Counted from the first letter of the stretch, positions 27,221 through 36,525 are shown. The stretch: DNA of 64,000 bases from Paracoccus aminovorans (GCF_900005615.1 NZ_LN832559.1:2386837-2450836), one strand, 5' to 3'. Notes: a model not told the origin generated them from the letters alone. Translations and numbers: made by a program.

Positions 27221-28891
27221 TCAGTTGTTGCACGCCGCGCTCAGCACCGCCTTGATCGAAGCTGTGGCAACGTCGTCGTCGATCCCGACGCCGAAGATTT
27301 TGCGGCCGTCACGGTTACGGCATTCAAGATAGGCAACGGCCTGGGAGTCTGTGCCGCGCTTCAAAGCGTGTTCCTGATAGTCGACAACTTCCAGCGAAAG
27401 CCCGAAACTCTCTTCGAGAGCGGCGACAGCACTGGAGATCAACCCGTTACCGCGACCGGTAATGGAGACTTCACGGCCCTCGTGGCGAATGCGCCCGACA
27501 AAGACGCGGGAATTACCAGCTTTGCTGTGATTACGATCCCGGTAGCTTATGAGTTCAAATTGCTGAGGGCCGGTCAGGTGATAGGCATCTTGAAAGATCG
27601 ACCAGATCATCTCGGCGGTGATTTCCTTGCTGCTCCCGTCAGCAAACTCCTGCACCCGGCGGCTGAGATCGACCTGTAGCTGTCGCGGCAGTTTCAGGCC
27701 CTTGTCCTGTTCGATGACCCAGGCAACGCCACCCTTGCCGGACTGGCTGTTGACACGGATCACCGCCTCATAGGTTTCACCGATATCTGCCGGGTCGACT
27801 GGCAGGTAGGGCATTTCCCAGACGCCATCATTGCGCTGTCGATGAGCGGCGAAGCCTTTCTTGATCGCGTCCTGATGCGAGCCGGAAAACGCTGTATGCA
27901 CCAGCGCCCCAGCATAGGGATGACGGGGATGGACCGGCAATCCATTGCAATGTTCCACCGTTTTCACGACATCGCGGACTGCCGGAAAATAAAGCTTCGG
28001 ATCGATTCCCTGCGTGTAGAAGTTCAACGCCAATGTCACCAGATCGACATTTCCGGTTCTCTCGCCATTGCCGAACAGGCAGCCTTCGATACGCTCCGCT
28101 CCTGCGAGCAACGCCTGCTCGGCCGCCGCTACCGCCGTTCCGCGATCATTGTGCGGATGCACGCTGATGACGACAGCATCGCGACGCGAGATGTTACGGC
28201 AAAACCATTCGATCTGGTCGGCGTATACATTGGGAGTCGCCACCTCGACGGTTGCCGGCAGGTTGAGGATCACCGGCCGTTCGGGCGTAGGCTGCCACAC
28301 GTCAAGCACGCGTTCACAAATCTCCAGTGCAAAGTCAGGCTCGGTGAAGCAGAACGTTTCCGGCGAATACTCGAAGGTCCAGTCCGTCTCCGGCCGCTTC
28401 AGGCTTTCCTCAAGCATCGCGGTGACGCCGGTGACGGCCAGATCAATGATCTGGTGACGCTCCATTCCAAAGACGACGCGACGGAACAGCGGCGCCGTCG
28501 CGTTGTAGAGATGGACAATCGCCTGCTTTGCACCATCAAGAGACTCAAACGTGCGAGCGATCAGGTCCACGCGGGATTGCGTCAACACCTGAATCGTAAC
28601 ATCGTCGGGAACACGGTTCCCTTCGATCAGTGCCCGCACAAAGTCGAACTCCGTCTGTGATGCAGAGGGAAAGGCAACTTCGATCTCCTTGAAGCCGACG
28701 CCCAGCAGCATGTCGTAGAAGCGCATTTTGCGCTCGACATCCATCGGGTCGGCCAGCGCCTGATTGCCGTCACGCAGATCGGTTGACAGCCAACGAGGCG
28801 CTTGCGTGAGTTTATTCGATGGCCATTTCCGCTCAGGCAGTTCGACGGGAGATTGAAAAGGACGGTATTTGGTTTCAGGGTTCTTCAGCAT
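27221..28891 (-). CDS. leuA: 2-isopropylmalate synthase
   Basis: The 556-residue enzyme condenses acetyl-CoA with 2-oxoisovalerate in the first committed step of leucine synthesis. It has the catalytic-barrel start LSTDLRDGNQALADPMDVER, the metal-binding HxH motif SVHPHNDRGTAVAA, the GNGERTGNVDLVTLALN loop, and a C-terminal allosteric LeuA-dimer domain (GRGNGLISSAVAALEESFGL). This is the longer, yeast-like LeuA type. The start at 28891 (MLKNPETKYRPF) suits that type. It has a candidate attenuator upstream and is not next to leuBCD. Confidence 0.93.
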   Translation of the reverse strand: MLKNPETKYRPFQSPVELPERKWPSNKLTQAPRWLSTDLRDGNQALADPMDVERKMRFYDMLLGVGFKEIEVAFPSASQTEFDFVRALIEGNRVPDDVTIQVLTQSRVDLIARTFESLDGAKQAIVHLYNATAPLFRRVVFGMERHQIIDLAVTGVTAMLEESLKRPETDWTFEYSPETFCFTEPDFALEICERVLDVWQPTPERPVILNLPATVEVATPNVYADQIEWFCRNISRRDAVVISVHPHNDRGTAVAAAEQALLAGAERIEGCLFGNGERTGNVDLVTLALNFYTQGIDPKLYFPAVRDVVKTVEHCNGLPVHPRHPYAGALVHTAFSGSHQDAIKKGFAAHRQRNDGVWEMPYLPVDPADIGETYEAVIRVNSQSGKGGVAWVIEQDKGLKLPRQLQVDLSRRVQEFADGSSKEITAEMIWSIFQDAYHLTGPQQFELISYRDRNHSKAGNSRVFVGRIRHEGREVSITGRGNGLISSAVAALEESFGLSLEVVDYQEHALKRGTDSQAVAYLECRNRDGRKIFGVGIDDDVATASIKAVLSAACNN

Positions 28892-28937
28892 GACAGTTCC
28901 GATTGTGCGGATGGTTTGGTGTTGGCACGACAAAATA

Positions 28938-28970
28938 CGGCCGCCGGGAGGCCTTCAGTCCCGACGACCG
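28938..28970 (-). terminator. Attenuator-like terminator hairpin before leuA
   Basis: On the minus strand, CGGTCGTCGGGA pairs over all 12 positions with TCCCGGCGGCCG (two or three G-U pairs), with a 9-nt loop, and TATTTTG follows. It lies 46 bp before the leuA start and so would stop transcription before the gene. The stop codon of a small Leu/Val-rich frame falls inside the loop. Confidence 0.6.
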
Positions 28971-29038
28971 CCGATAAGTCGTAGTGCAACCCAAAGAACC
29001 GGGCACAAAATCGTGGAGCCGAGGGCAGCCGCCAACAC
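28955..29038 (-). CDS. Candidate leucine leader peptide of leuA
   Basis: A 27-residue frame starting with GTG contains six leucines and several valines, including ILCPVLWVALRLIGGRRD, and stops inside the loop of the leuA terminator hairpin. That geometry fits ribosome-mediated attenuation by leucyl-tRNA supply. Against it are the GTG start, a poor ribosome-binding site and no run of adjacent Leu codons. The assignment is an inference from position. Confidence 0.35.
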   Translation of the reverse strand: MLAAALGSTILCPVLWVALRLIGGRRD

Positions 29039-29121
29039 GACCGGGTCTGCCGCCGCGAAGCGCGGCGTTACGGACTGGTCAAAAGGGCGGGATGAGGCGA
29101 ACACCTGGCTGATAGATCCTG

Positions 29122-29955
29122 TTGTTTGAACAGTCCTACCATGCCAGCCTGAAGCGTGATAATCTTGCGCGCGAAGATCATTTTTCGTCGCGAAAGGATC
29201 AATCCTTGCAAGCCGCACAAGAAGTGACGGATAGTGTCGCTGTCGTCTCTCACGACGGGCAGCGATATTCGAGCCCAAGGCACACCCATCCTCGGGCACA
29301 ATTGCTCTACGCCATCAAGGGTGTCATCTCCGTCACCACCGACAACGGAACCTGGGTCGTTCCGCCGAGTCGGGCGGTCTGGCTTCCGGCCAATACCGAG
29401 CATGAAACCTCCAGCCGGTCCAGCGTACAGTTTCGCTGCCTGATGATCGACACCGGGAACATTCCTAACTTGCCTGACGAGTGTATGGTCGTTGATGTTA
29501 CCCCTCTTCTGCGGGAACTCATACTGAAGCTTGCAGAGTTGGCGGCGCACCGGGAAGAAAACCGAAAAATGGCCGATGCCGTGGTCCGTTTGCTTCTGCT
29601 GGAGCTATCCTTCTCGCCGGTGCGGGCGCTCAATTTGCCCATGCCTCAGCATCATGAGCTTGCACAGCTTTGTGAGAGCGCCCGCAATGATTTGCCGAAC
29701 AGGATTTCCATCGACACCGCTGCGTCTGCGCTTCATATGAGCCGGGCCACGTTCATGCGGCTGTTCCAGCGCGAAACCGGAATGAGTTTCGGCAGATGGT
29801 ATCAGCAAGCACGAATGCTGAATGCGCTATCTCTGTTAGCGGAGGGACGCGGTATCCTGGATGTCGCGTTCGAATGCGGCTACGATAGCCCAAGCGCATT
29901 TTCTGCGATGTTCCGTCGTTCTCTCGGCTGCGCACCAAGCACATACTTCGAGTAA
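29122..29955 (+). CDS. AraC-family regulator with cupin-type sensor
   Basis: The C-terminal half is a standard AraC domain (ISIDTAASALHMSRATFMRL, FGRWYQQARMLNALSLLAEG, DVAFECGYDSPSAFSAMFRR). The N-terminal half is a cupin-like barrel (HTHPRAQLLYAIKGVISVTT, PPSRAVWLPANTEHE), as in the NimR/YdeO-type branch. No ATG lies before the sensor domain, so a TTG at 29122 is the best start, giving 277 residues, but this is uncertain. It is divergent from leuA with about 80 bp beyond the leader region, and its targets are unknown. Confidence 0.82.
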   Translation: MFEQSYHASLKRDNLAREDHFSSRKDQSLQAAQEVTDSVAVVSHDGQRYSSPRHTHPRAQLLYAIKGVISVTTDNGTWVVPPSRAVWLPANTEHETSSRSSVQFRCLMIDTGNIPNLPDECMVVDVTPLLRELILKLAELAAHREENRKMADAVVRLLLLELSFSPVRALNLPMPQHHELAQLCESARNDLPNRISIDTAASALHMSRATFMRLFQRETGMSFGRWYQQARMLNALSLLAEGRGILDVAFECGYDSPSAFSAMFRRSLGCAPSTYFE

Positions 29956-29963
29956 CGTGGGGT

Positions 29964-30515
29964 TCAAAGCAATCGCTCGCACCGCAGGCGACCCATCTTG
30001 GCCGCAAGCGCGAGCATATTGCGCAGCGTGGCGTTGCGGTTGCACGGCGACCAGACGGCCGAGAACGGGATCGGCTCCGGTTCGTCGATGAACGGCAGGA
30101 AGACGATGCCGGTTGTCGGCAGCATCGACGTGGCCGCGCCGACGATGGTAATGCCGAAGCCCTGCCCGACCATCGTGCCGCGCCCCACATCGAGGCGCAT
30201 GATCGACGGCGCGGGCCAGCGCCCGGCGAGGCGCAGCACGATATGGTCATGGACATGCCGGCGGGTGCCGCCCTGCCGCACAAGGAATGTCTCGCCCGCC
30301 AGGTCGGCCCAGGTAATGGCCGGTTGCGTTGCGAGCGGGTGCCCGAGCGCCTCCACCGCGGTGGGATCGTCGATGCCGCGCTTGCGCACGCCTTCCATGA
30401 TCAACCCCTTTGCATCGCGGGCATAGGCGTCGCCGAGCACCTGGAAGCTCGCGAGGTCGGCCTTGACGACGGAAAGTTCCGGCATTGCGACCTCGCTGTC
30501 GAAAATAATAGACCT
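29964..30515 (-). pseudogene. LysR regulator, effector domain only
   Basis: The frame reads IIFDSEVAMPELSVV, AITWADLAGETFLVRQGG and VGQGFGITIVGAATSMLPTT, which is the second half of a LysR effector-binding domain. Similarity stops near 30515 and no DNA-binding domain is found upstream. A Met at 30485 could begin a 173-residue product, but it could not act as a regulator. It ends 9 bp from the AraC gene, converging tail to tail. Confidence 0.7.
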
Positions 30516-30704
30516 GATGTTCTACGGCATATGGGGTGGGATGGCCGATCCGACCGAAGGCGCCAAGGTCACCAAATAGGCGGCAACCAGGGCGCGCCGG
30601 CCGCATTGGCCCGGCGCTTTGCCAGCATAGCGACCGCGGATTGAGACCGAGGGCAAGCCCGGGTCGGAGCCATATCGTCATCTCCCCGATTTCACCGCTC
30701 ACCC

Positions 30705-31322
30705 TTAAGGAGAAGCAACCATGAAGGCCGCATGGCCCTCGCATGCCTGCGCGACGCTGCCGATCCGGGCAAGGCCGTCCAGCGGCACCCTCCACCGTCG
30801 CGCATTGTAGATCTGCGGGATCAGCGCGCAATCGGCATAACCCGGCGTATCGCCATGGCAGAAGCGGCCCGTGAAGCCCGGATGATCCAGCAACGCTTCA
30901 ACGGCCGCCAGACCTTCGGCGATGTTGCGACGGTTCCATTCGGCGCGCGCCTCGGCCCCGGCAAGTTCCTCGACCCGTGCCAGCACCTTCAGGTTCGACA
31001 CGGGATGGATGTCGCAGGCCACCGCCAGCGCGATTGCCCGCACCCGCGCGCGATCCGCAGGCGCCTCGGGCAGCAGCGCGGGCTGGGGCCGGGTGTCCTC
31101 CAGATAGTCCATGATCGCCAGCGACTGCGTCAGCACCAGCCCGTCGATCTCCAGCACCGGCACCAGCCCCTGCGGGTTCAGCGCCAGATGCTCGTGATCG
31201 CGTTGCGCGCCCGCGACCAGATCGACCGCGATCTCGTCATAGGCAATCCCCTTCAGCCCCAGCGCGATCCGCACCCGATAGGATGCGGAGGAACGCCAGT
31301 AATCATGCAGGACAATCCTCAT
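30705..31322 (-). CDS. maiA: Maleylacetoacetate isomerase
   Basis: The 205-residue zeta-class GST-like enzyme converts maleylacetoacetate to fumarylacetoacetate. It begins MRIVLHDYWRSSASYRVRIA, containing the SSxSxRVRIAL motif where glutathione is bound, and has LNPQGLVPVLEIDGLVLTQS and DIHPVSNLKVL, all typical of MaiA. The start at 31322 overlaps the fahA stop by 4 bp (ATGA), so the two are translationally coupled. It is the last gene of the homogentisate operon. Confidence 0.93.
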   Translation of the reverse strand: MRIVLHDYWRSSASYRVRIALGLKGIAYDEIAVDLVAGAQRDHEHLALNPQGLVPVLEIDGLVLTQSLAIMDYLEDTRPQPALLPEAPADRARVRAIALAVACDIHPVSNLKVLARVEELAGAEARAEWNRRNIAEGLAAVEALLDHPGFTGRFCHGDTPGYADCALIPQIYNARRWRVPLDGLARIGSVAQACEGHAAFMVASP

Positions 31323-32524
31323 GGCTTGGCCGGCAGAATGGTGCCGGTGCAAGGGCCGAAGCCGATGCGGTAGCCGTCGCCCTGCGCGTTGGCGAACAAT
31401 GCGACCTCATCCCCATCCTCGATGAAGGTGCGAGGCTGGCCGTTCACCATGACCGCGACCTTGCCGTTCCGGGTCATCTCCAGCAGCGCCCCGGTCTGGT
31501 CCGGGCTGGGCCCCGAGATGGTCCCCGACCCCAGCAAATCGCCCACCCGCATCGGGCAGCCCGACTCGGTATGATGGGCCAGTTGCTGCGCGCTGGAGAA
31601 ATACATCACGTTGTAATTAGTACGGCCCATGACCTGACCATTCATGGCCCAGCCGATTTCCAGATCATAAAAGCCGGGGCGCTCCTCGGCCAGGTAAGGC
31701 AGCAGCGGGTTCACGCGCGGCGCCCCTTCGCACCGAAACGGCTCCAGCGCGGCCTGGGTCACGACCCAGGGGCCGATGGTGGTGCCAAGCGCCTTCGACT
31801 GGAACGGGCCAAGCGGCTGGTATTCCCAAGCCTGCACATCGCGCGCCGACCAGTCGTTCAGCAGCACATAGCCGAAGATCATCGCCTCGGCGTCCTCGAC
31901 GCTCAGACGCTCGCCCATGGTGCTGTCCGCGCCGACGACGGCGCCCAGTTCCAGTTCCAGATCCAGACGGCGGCAGGCGGCCCATTCGGGACCGTTCTCG
32001 CCCCGGACCTGCCCCATCGGCCGCCGGATCGGCGTGCCCGAGACCACGACCGATGAGGCCCGCCCGTTATAGCCGATGGGCATATGCGTCCATTGCGGCG
32101 GCAGCGCATTTTCCGGGCCGCGAAACAGCACGCCGACATTGAAGGCATGGTTCTTCGAGGCATAGAAATCGGTATATTCCGTGACTCGGATCGGCAGGTG
32201 CAGAGCCGCCTCCGCCATCGCGACCAACGGCAGATCACCCGTCGCGCGCTCTGCCAGAAGCTCGATCAGGCGCGCGCGCATCCGGTCCCATTCGCCCCGG
32301 CCCCGCGCCATGAAGCCGTTCAACTGCGACTGCGCAAAGGTGCCCCCAGCGTCCAGCAGCCCCTGCCTCTCGCATGCCGCCAGATCCAGGATCATGTCGC
32401 CAATGGCCACGCCGCAACGCGGGGCATCGCCAGGAAGGGAAAACACACCATAGGGCAGGTTGTTCAGGGGAAAGGGGCAATCGGGTTGATTGGCGCTCTC
32501 GATCCTTGACCGCAGCAAAGACAT
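31319..32524 (-). CDS. fahA: Fumarylacetoacetase
   Basis: This enzyme hydrolyses fumarylacetoacetate to fumarate and acetoacetate, ending tyrosine catabolism. Landmarks are YTDFYASKNHAFNVGVLFRG, the metal-binding acidic run RRLDLELELGAVVG, and LNDWSARDVQAWEYQPLGPF. The start at 32524 (MSLLRSRIES) has AAAGGA at a good distance; a Met three codons earlier is less likely. Length is 401 residues, close to the family norm. It lies 75 bp after hmgA and overlaps maiA. Confidence 0.95.
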   Translation of the reverse strand: MSLLRSRIESANQPDCPFPLNNLPYGVFSLPGDAPRCGVAIGDMILDLAACERQGLLDAGGTFAQSQLNGFMARGRGEWDRMRARLIELLAERATGDLPLVAMAEAALHLPIRVTEYTDFYASKNHAFNVGVLFRGPENALPPQWTHMPIGYNGRASSVVVSGTPIRRPMGQVRGENGPEWAACRRLDLELELGAVVGADSTMGERLSVEDAEAMIFGYVLLNDWSARDVQAWEYQPLGPFQSKALGTTIGPWVVTQAALEPFRCEGAPRVNPLLPYLAEERPGFYDLEIGWAMNGQVMGRTNYNVMYFSSAQQLAHHTESGCPMRVGDLLGSGTISGPSPDQTGALLEMTRNGKVAVMVNGQPRTFIEDGDEVALFANAQGDGYRIGFGPCTGTILPAKP

Positions 32525-32599
32525 GCTCAGCATCCTTTTTTCCGTTTTTCAAATACCCACAGGGGATCCGGGGGCTGACAGCCCCCGGCCCGGGGCAGA

Positions 32600-33961
32600 T
32601 CACTTGACGCCGGACGTGCCGTCGAACTTCTTTTCCAGCTTCTGCCAGACCTCCATGTATTCCTCCTGCATCGGTGCCTCCTTGGCGGCATAATGCGTCA
32701 GATGCTGGGGAAAGCGGGTCTCGAACATGAAGCTCATGGTTTCGTCCAGCTTTTCGGGCTTCAACTCGCCATTGCTGGCATGTTCGAAGGCGTCGCGGTC
32801 CGGCCCATGCGGCAGCATGCAGTTGTGCAGGCTGATGCCGCCCGGCGCAAAGCCCTGGGGCTTGGCGTCATAGACGCCATAGATGTTGCCCATCAGCTCG
32901 GACATGATGTTCTTGTGATACCATGGCGGGCGGAAGGAATGCTCGGCCACCATCCAGCGTTCGCGGAACAGCACAAAGTCGATATTCGCCGTCCCCTCCT
33001 GCCCGGAAGGCGCCGTCAGGACCGTGAAGATCGAGGGATCTGGATGGTCGAACAGGATCGCGCCGACCGGGGAATAGGTGCGCAGGTCGTATTTGTAGGC
33101 GCAGTAATTGCCGTGCCAGGCCACGATATCCAGCGGAGAATGGTCGATCCATGTTTCATGGAATTGCCCGCACCACTTGATCACCACGCGCGACCGGACC
33201 TCGCGGTCCTCGAAAGCCGCGACTGGGCATTTGAAGTCGCGGGTGTTCGCCATGCAGTTCGCGCCGATCGGGCCGCGGCCCGGCAGGTCGAATTTCTGCC
33301 CGTAATTCTCGCAGACGAAACCGCGGCAGGGGCCTTCCAGCACTTCGACGCGATAGACCAGACCGCGCGGCAAGATGGCGATTTCCTTCGGCTCCAGGTC
33401 GATCACGCCCAGTTCGGTGCAGAAGCGCAACTTACCCTCCTGCGGGACGACCAGCAATTCGCTGTCGGCGGAAAAGAAATACTCGTCCTTCATCGATTGC
33501 GTGATCAGATAGACATGGCTTGCCATGCCGACCTGCGTGTTCACATCGCCCGCCGTGGTGATGGTGCGCATCCCAGTGATCCAGGTCAGATCCTGATCCG
33601 GCACCGGGATCGGGTCCCAGCGATATTGGCCAAGGCTGACGATGTCGTGGCAGATGTTCGGGGCACTCCGCCAATAGGGCACGTCGATGGGTGAGAAGCG
33701 CCCGGTGTGATGGACCGAGGGGCGAATGCGATAGCACCAAGTCCGCTCGTTCTGGCCGCGCGGCGCGGTGAAGGCGGTGCCGGAAAGCTGCTCGGCATAA
33801 AGGCCGTATTCGCATTTCTGCGGGCTGTTCTGGCCCTGCGGCAGCGCGCCGGGCAGTGCCTCGGTTTCGAAATCATTGCCGAAGCCGGGCATATAACCCT
33901 CATGCGTGCCGGTCGTCACCGTCGCGCGGATCATCCCCAAAGGCATGTCATGCTGCGCCAT
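32600..33961 (-). CDS. hmgA: Homogentisate 1,2-dioxygenase
   Basis: The 453-residue iron-dependent dioxygenase opens the homogentisate ring to maleylacetoacetate. It contains [37 protein letters not shown] and [20 protein letters not shown], the last two bearing the iron-ligand glutamate and histidine region. The start at 33961 has a GGGGAGGA site immediately upstream; the frame stays open far beyond but without similarity. It heads the hmgA-fahA-maiA operon and has two MarR-type operators before it. Confidence 0.95.
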   Translation of the reverse strand: MAQHDMPLGMIRATVTTGTHEGYMPGFGNDFETEALPGALPQGQNSPQKCEYGLYAEQLSGTAFTAPRGQNERTWCYRIRPSVHHTGRFSPIDVPYWRSAPNICHDIVSLGQYRWDPIPVPDQDLTWITGMRTITTAGDVNTQVGMASHVYLITQSMKDEYFFSADSELLVVPQEGKLRFCTELGVIDLEPKEIAILPRGLVYRVEVLEGPCRGFVCENYGQKFDLPGRGPIGANCMANTRDFKCPVAAFEDREVRSRVVIKWCGQFHETWIDHSPLDIVAWHGNYCAYKYDLRTYSPVGAILFDHPDPSIFTVLTAPSGQEGTANIDFVLFRERWMVAEHSFRPPWYHKNIMSELMGNIYGVYDAKPQGFAPGGISLHNCMLPHGPDRDAFEHASNGELKPEKLDETMSFMFETRFPQHLTHYAAKEAPMQEEYMEVWQKLEKKFDGTSGVK

Positions 33962-33980
33962 CTTTCCTCCCCCCAAAGAT

Positions 33981-34019
33981 CGTTGCATCTGCAATAAATA
34001 TATCGTTGCTTCTGCAACG
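33981..34019. promoter_or_regulatory. Paired operators in the hmgA promoter
   Basis: CGTTGCATCTGCAATA (33981-33996) and CGTTGCTTCTGCAACG (34004-34019) are two copies of GTTGC-N4-GCAAC, the second perfect. Their centres are 23 bp apart, about two helical turns. They lie directly before hmgA and are divergent from a marR gene, so MarR repression relieved by a pathway intermediate is likely. Confidence 0.7.
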
Positions 34020-34051
34020 ATGTCAATGCCGCCCTGACACCATCGCTTTCC

Positions 34052-34067
34052 CGTTGCGATTACAACG
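34052..34067. promoter_or_regulatory. Third operator-like site near the marR start
   Basis: CGTTGCGATTACAACG matches the hmgA operator pattern with one altered position in the right arm. It lies 35 bp before the marR start at 34103, suited to autoregulation. Confidence 0.5.
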
Positions 34068-34102
34068 TTTCCTTGCTGTCCTTGGCGGAAATGGAGGCAT
34101 GC

Positions 34103-34537
34103 ATGACATTCGATCTCGACAGTTTCCTGCCCTATCGGCTGGCCGTGGCCGCGGCCCAGGTCAGTGACCGATTCTCGCACCTCTATGCGGCCGAGGCGGG
34201 GCTGACGATCCCCGAATGGCGGGTACTCGCGCATCTGCATGGGCAGGAGGGTGTCAGCGTGCGCGATATCACCCGGCGGGTGAATCTTGAGAAATCCGTG
34301 GTCAGCCGCGCCGCCAGCCGGCTGGAGCGCGACGGGCTGCTTGAGAAAACCGACAACAAGGACGACCGGCGGCTGGTCGCTCTGCGGCTGACCAGCCAGG
34401 GGCGTGCCCTGATGGACCGGTTGGGCCGCCTGGCCCTGTCCTTTCAGAAGCAACTGCTTCAGGAACTGGGCGCGGATGCCGAGACATTCTCGCGCGTGCT
34501 GGACCGGTTGTCCGCGCCGGTCGATGTCAGTCGCTGA
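34103..34537 (+). CDS. MarR-family regulator, probable HmgR-type
   Basis: The start at 34103 ([14 protein letters not shown]) has GGAGG at the right distance. The 144-residue protein is a MarR winged helix with [20 protein letters not shown], recognition helix [20 protein letters not shown] and wing [16 protein letters not shown]. It is divergent from hmgA with three operator-like repeats between. Its 3' end overlaps the opposing marR2 by 11 bp. Confidence 0.9.
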   Translation: MTFDLDSFLPYRLAVAAAQVSDRFSHLYAAEAGLTIPEWRVLAHLHGQEGVSVRDITRRVNLEKSVVSRAASRLERDGLLEKTDNKDDRRLVALRLTSQGRALMDRLGRLALSFQKQLLQELGADAETFSRVLDRLSAPVDVSR

Positions 34538-34970
34538 TCGCCGCCCGCTGCCGCACGGCCTGGTGCAGGGCGCGGATGCCCTGCTCCAGCGCGCTGCGAT
34601 CCTCGGGCGACATCAAGCACAGGATTTCGTCGGCCCGGCCCGAAACCTCGTCGAAGACCTGCCGGAACAGCGCCTGGCCCGCCTCGGTCGCGCCATAGCT
34701 GCGCAACCTGCGGTCCGATCCCAGGATCGCGCGGTCGATCAGGCCCTTGTCCTCAAGGCGGCTGGCGGCACGGCTGACCTGGACCTTGTCCAGCGAGGTC
34801 CGCTGCGCTAGTTGCACCGAATCAATAGTGCCCGCATCCGCCAGCAGGAACAAAAGCCGCCATTCCTCACGCGTGAGACCGTATTTCTGGCCATAGACGG
34901 CGAAAAGCTGGCGTGAGAAAGCCTCGGCCCCCACAGCCAGGCGATAAGGCAGAAAATTTTCCATGCTCAT
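34527..34970 (-). CDS. Second MarR-family regulator
   Basis: This 147-residue MarR protein starts at 34970 after GGAG. It opens [20 protein letters not shown], closely parallel to the first MarR, and has [20 protein letters not shown] as the recognition helix. The two are ancient paralogs arranged tail to tail with overlapping stops. It is divergent from the MHS transporter gene, with further GTTGC-type sites between, so it probably controls that gene. Confidence 0.9.
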   Translation of the reverse strand: MSMENFLPYRLAVGAEAFSRQLFAVYGQKYGLTREEWRLLFLLADAGTIDSVQLAQRTSLDKVQVSRAASRLEDKGLIDRAILGSDRRLRSYGATEAGQALFRQVFDEVSGRADEILCLMSPEDRSALEQGIRALHQAVRQRAAISD

Positions 34971-35067
34971 CGCAACGCTCCGCAAATTCGTTTCATTTGA
35001 AATAGTTTCATGGATTCGCGCGGGGAATTCAACCCCGCAGGGCAGCCGGATTTCGTCCCTTCTGCAA

Positions 35068-35083
35068 CGTTGCGTTTGCAACA
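35068..35083. promoter_or_regulatory. GTTGC-N4-GCAAC operator before the MHS transporter
   Basis: CGTTGCGTTTGCAACA repeats the operator found in the hmgA promoter. Half-matching copies flank it (GCAACG at 35064-35069 and TGTTGC at 35094-35099). It lies about 80 bp before the transporter start and about 100 bp before marR2. Confidence 0.6.
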
Positions 35084-35159
35084 ATATTGACATTGTTGCA
35101 AATGATACGATTATGACCCCAGGTTCACGGCAATCGACATGTCCAGAGGGAGGAGACAT

Positions 35160-36473
35160 ATGGGCTTGGCATCATCCGGCAGCGCGCCTGTCGCGCAACA
35201 ACAGAAATCATCCATCCGGCTGCTTTTCGCGGCCAGCATGGGCACGGTTATCGAATGGTATGACTTCGCCATCTTCGCGTTCTGCGCAGCCTTGGTTTTC
35301 AACTCGGCGTTCTTCCCCGAGGTCGATCCTGTCACCGGCGTCATCGCCGCCCTGTCCGCGCAGGCAGTGGGCTTCGTGGCGCGTCCTGTGGGCGGGTGGT
35401 TCTTCGGTGTGCTGGGCGATCGCATCGGGCGCAAGAAGGCGCTGGTTCTGAGCCTTTACCTGATGGGCGGCGCGACGGTCGCCATGGGCCTGCTTCCGAC
35501 CTACGCCCAGATCGGCATCCTCGCGCCGCTGCTGCTGCTGGTGCTGCGCCTGCTGCAGGGCTTTGCCATCGGCGGCGAATCCACCGGCGCGCTGGTGCTG
35601 ATCGCCGAAAGCCTGCCCGCGAAGCAGCGCGGGCTGTGGACCGGCTTTCCGATGGTGGGCGGCCCGGCCGGGAACGTGCTGGCGACCGGCGTCATCGGCG
35701 CGGTCATCGGCTATTTCGGCTCGGACGGATTCACCGAATGGGGCTGGCGCATTCCGTTCCTGATGTCCGCCCTGCTGATCCTGCTGGGCATCTGGGTCCG
35801 CCGCAAGGTCGAGGAATCTCCCGCCTTCATCAACCTGCAGGAAAACAAGGCCGAGGTCGTCAAGGCTCCCCTGCGCGAAGCGTTGTCCACCCAGGGACAC
35901 AACATGCTGCGCGTCCTGCTGGTGAAATCGGGCGAAAGCGCGCTGTTCTACCTGTTCTCGACCTTCTTCATCGTACTGGCAACGGTTTTTCTGAAATCTC
36001 CGCGTGAAGACGCGCTGAACGCGCTGTTCACAGCTTCCATCGTCGAGGTCTTGGTCATCCTGGCGGCGGGCGCGACCGCCGACCGCATCGGCCGCCGCAC
36101 GGTGACGCTTGTGGGCCTGATCGGCGGCATCTTGGCGGGCTTCTGGCTGTTCAGCCTGGAACCGGGCGCCAGCGGCGCGGACCTGACCCGCGCGACCATC
36201 CTGACGCTGACCTTCCACGGCATCATCGTCGGCGGCATGTCGGCCTATTTCACCGAGTTGTTCCCCGCCCGCGTGCGCTATACCGCCATGTCCACCTCAT
36301 ATTCGGCGGCGACCGTGCTGGGTGGGGCGCTGGCTCCGATCATCGGCACCTGGCTGCTGAACAGCTTCGGCACCCCCTTTGCGGTGGCGGTCTATGCCGC
36401 GATGATGGCGATCCCGGCGATCATCGTGATGTTCACCACGCCCGAAACACGCGGCCGCGATCTGGTCCAATAG
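35160..36473 (+). CDS. MHS-family MFS transporter
   Basis: The start at 35160 follows GGGAGGAGAC. The 437-residue protein has 12 predicted membrane segments and MHS landmarks: MGTVIEWYDFAIFAF in helix 1, GDRIGRKKAL in the helix 2-3 loop, FAIGGESTGALVLI and a repeat of the loop as ADRIGRRTVTL. MHS members import aromatic or dicarboxylic acids with protons. Shared operators with hmgA suggest that it imports homogentisate, a phenylacetate-type precursor or a related acid. Confidence 0.9.
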   Translation: MGLASSGSAPVAQQQKSSIRLLFAASMGTVIEWYDFAIFAFCAALVFNSAFFPEVDPVTGVIAALSAQAVGFVARPVGGWFFGVLGDRIGRKKALVLSLYLMGGATVAMGLLPTYAQIGILAPLLLLVLRLLQGFAIGGESTGALVLIAESLPAKQRGLWTGFPMVGGPAGNVLATGVIGAVIGYFGSDGFTEWGWRIPFLMSALLILLGIWVRRKVEESPAFINLQENKAEVVKAPLREALSTQGHNMLRVLLVKSGESALFYLFSTFFIVLATVFLKSPREDALNALFTASIVEVLVILAAGATADRIGRRTVTLVGLIGGILAGFWLFSLEPGASGADLTRATILTLTFHGIIVGGMSAYFTELFPARVRYTAMSTSYSAATVLGGALAPIIGTWLLNSFGTPFAVAVYAAMMAIPAIIVMFTTPETRGRDLVQ

Positions 36474-36490
36474 CAGGCAGGCAGACTGAC

Positions 36491-36525
36491 CATCAGCCGC
36501 CTCTTCGGGGCGGCTGATGGCTTTT
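36491..36525 (+). terminator. Intrinsic terminator after the MHS transporter gene
   Basis: CATCAGCCGCC and GGCGGCTGATG form a perfect 11-bp stem with a 7-nt loop, followed by GCTTTT-type sequence. It lies 18 bp after the transporter stop. Confidence 0.8.

Noticed and set aside
30516..30704. A possible small gene between the LysR fragment and maiA
   Set aside because: Short frames exist on both strands, but none has a ribosome-binding site or recognisable similarity.
34985..35000. TTTCATTTGAAA palindrome upstream of marR2 as another operator
   Set aside because: It is a neat palindrome but occurs only once here and differs from the GTTGC-N4-GCAAC pattern, so there is too little support.
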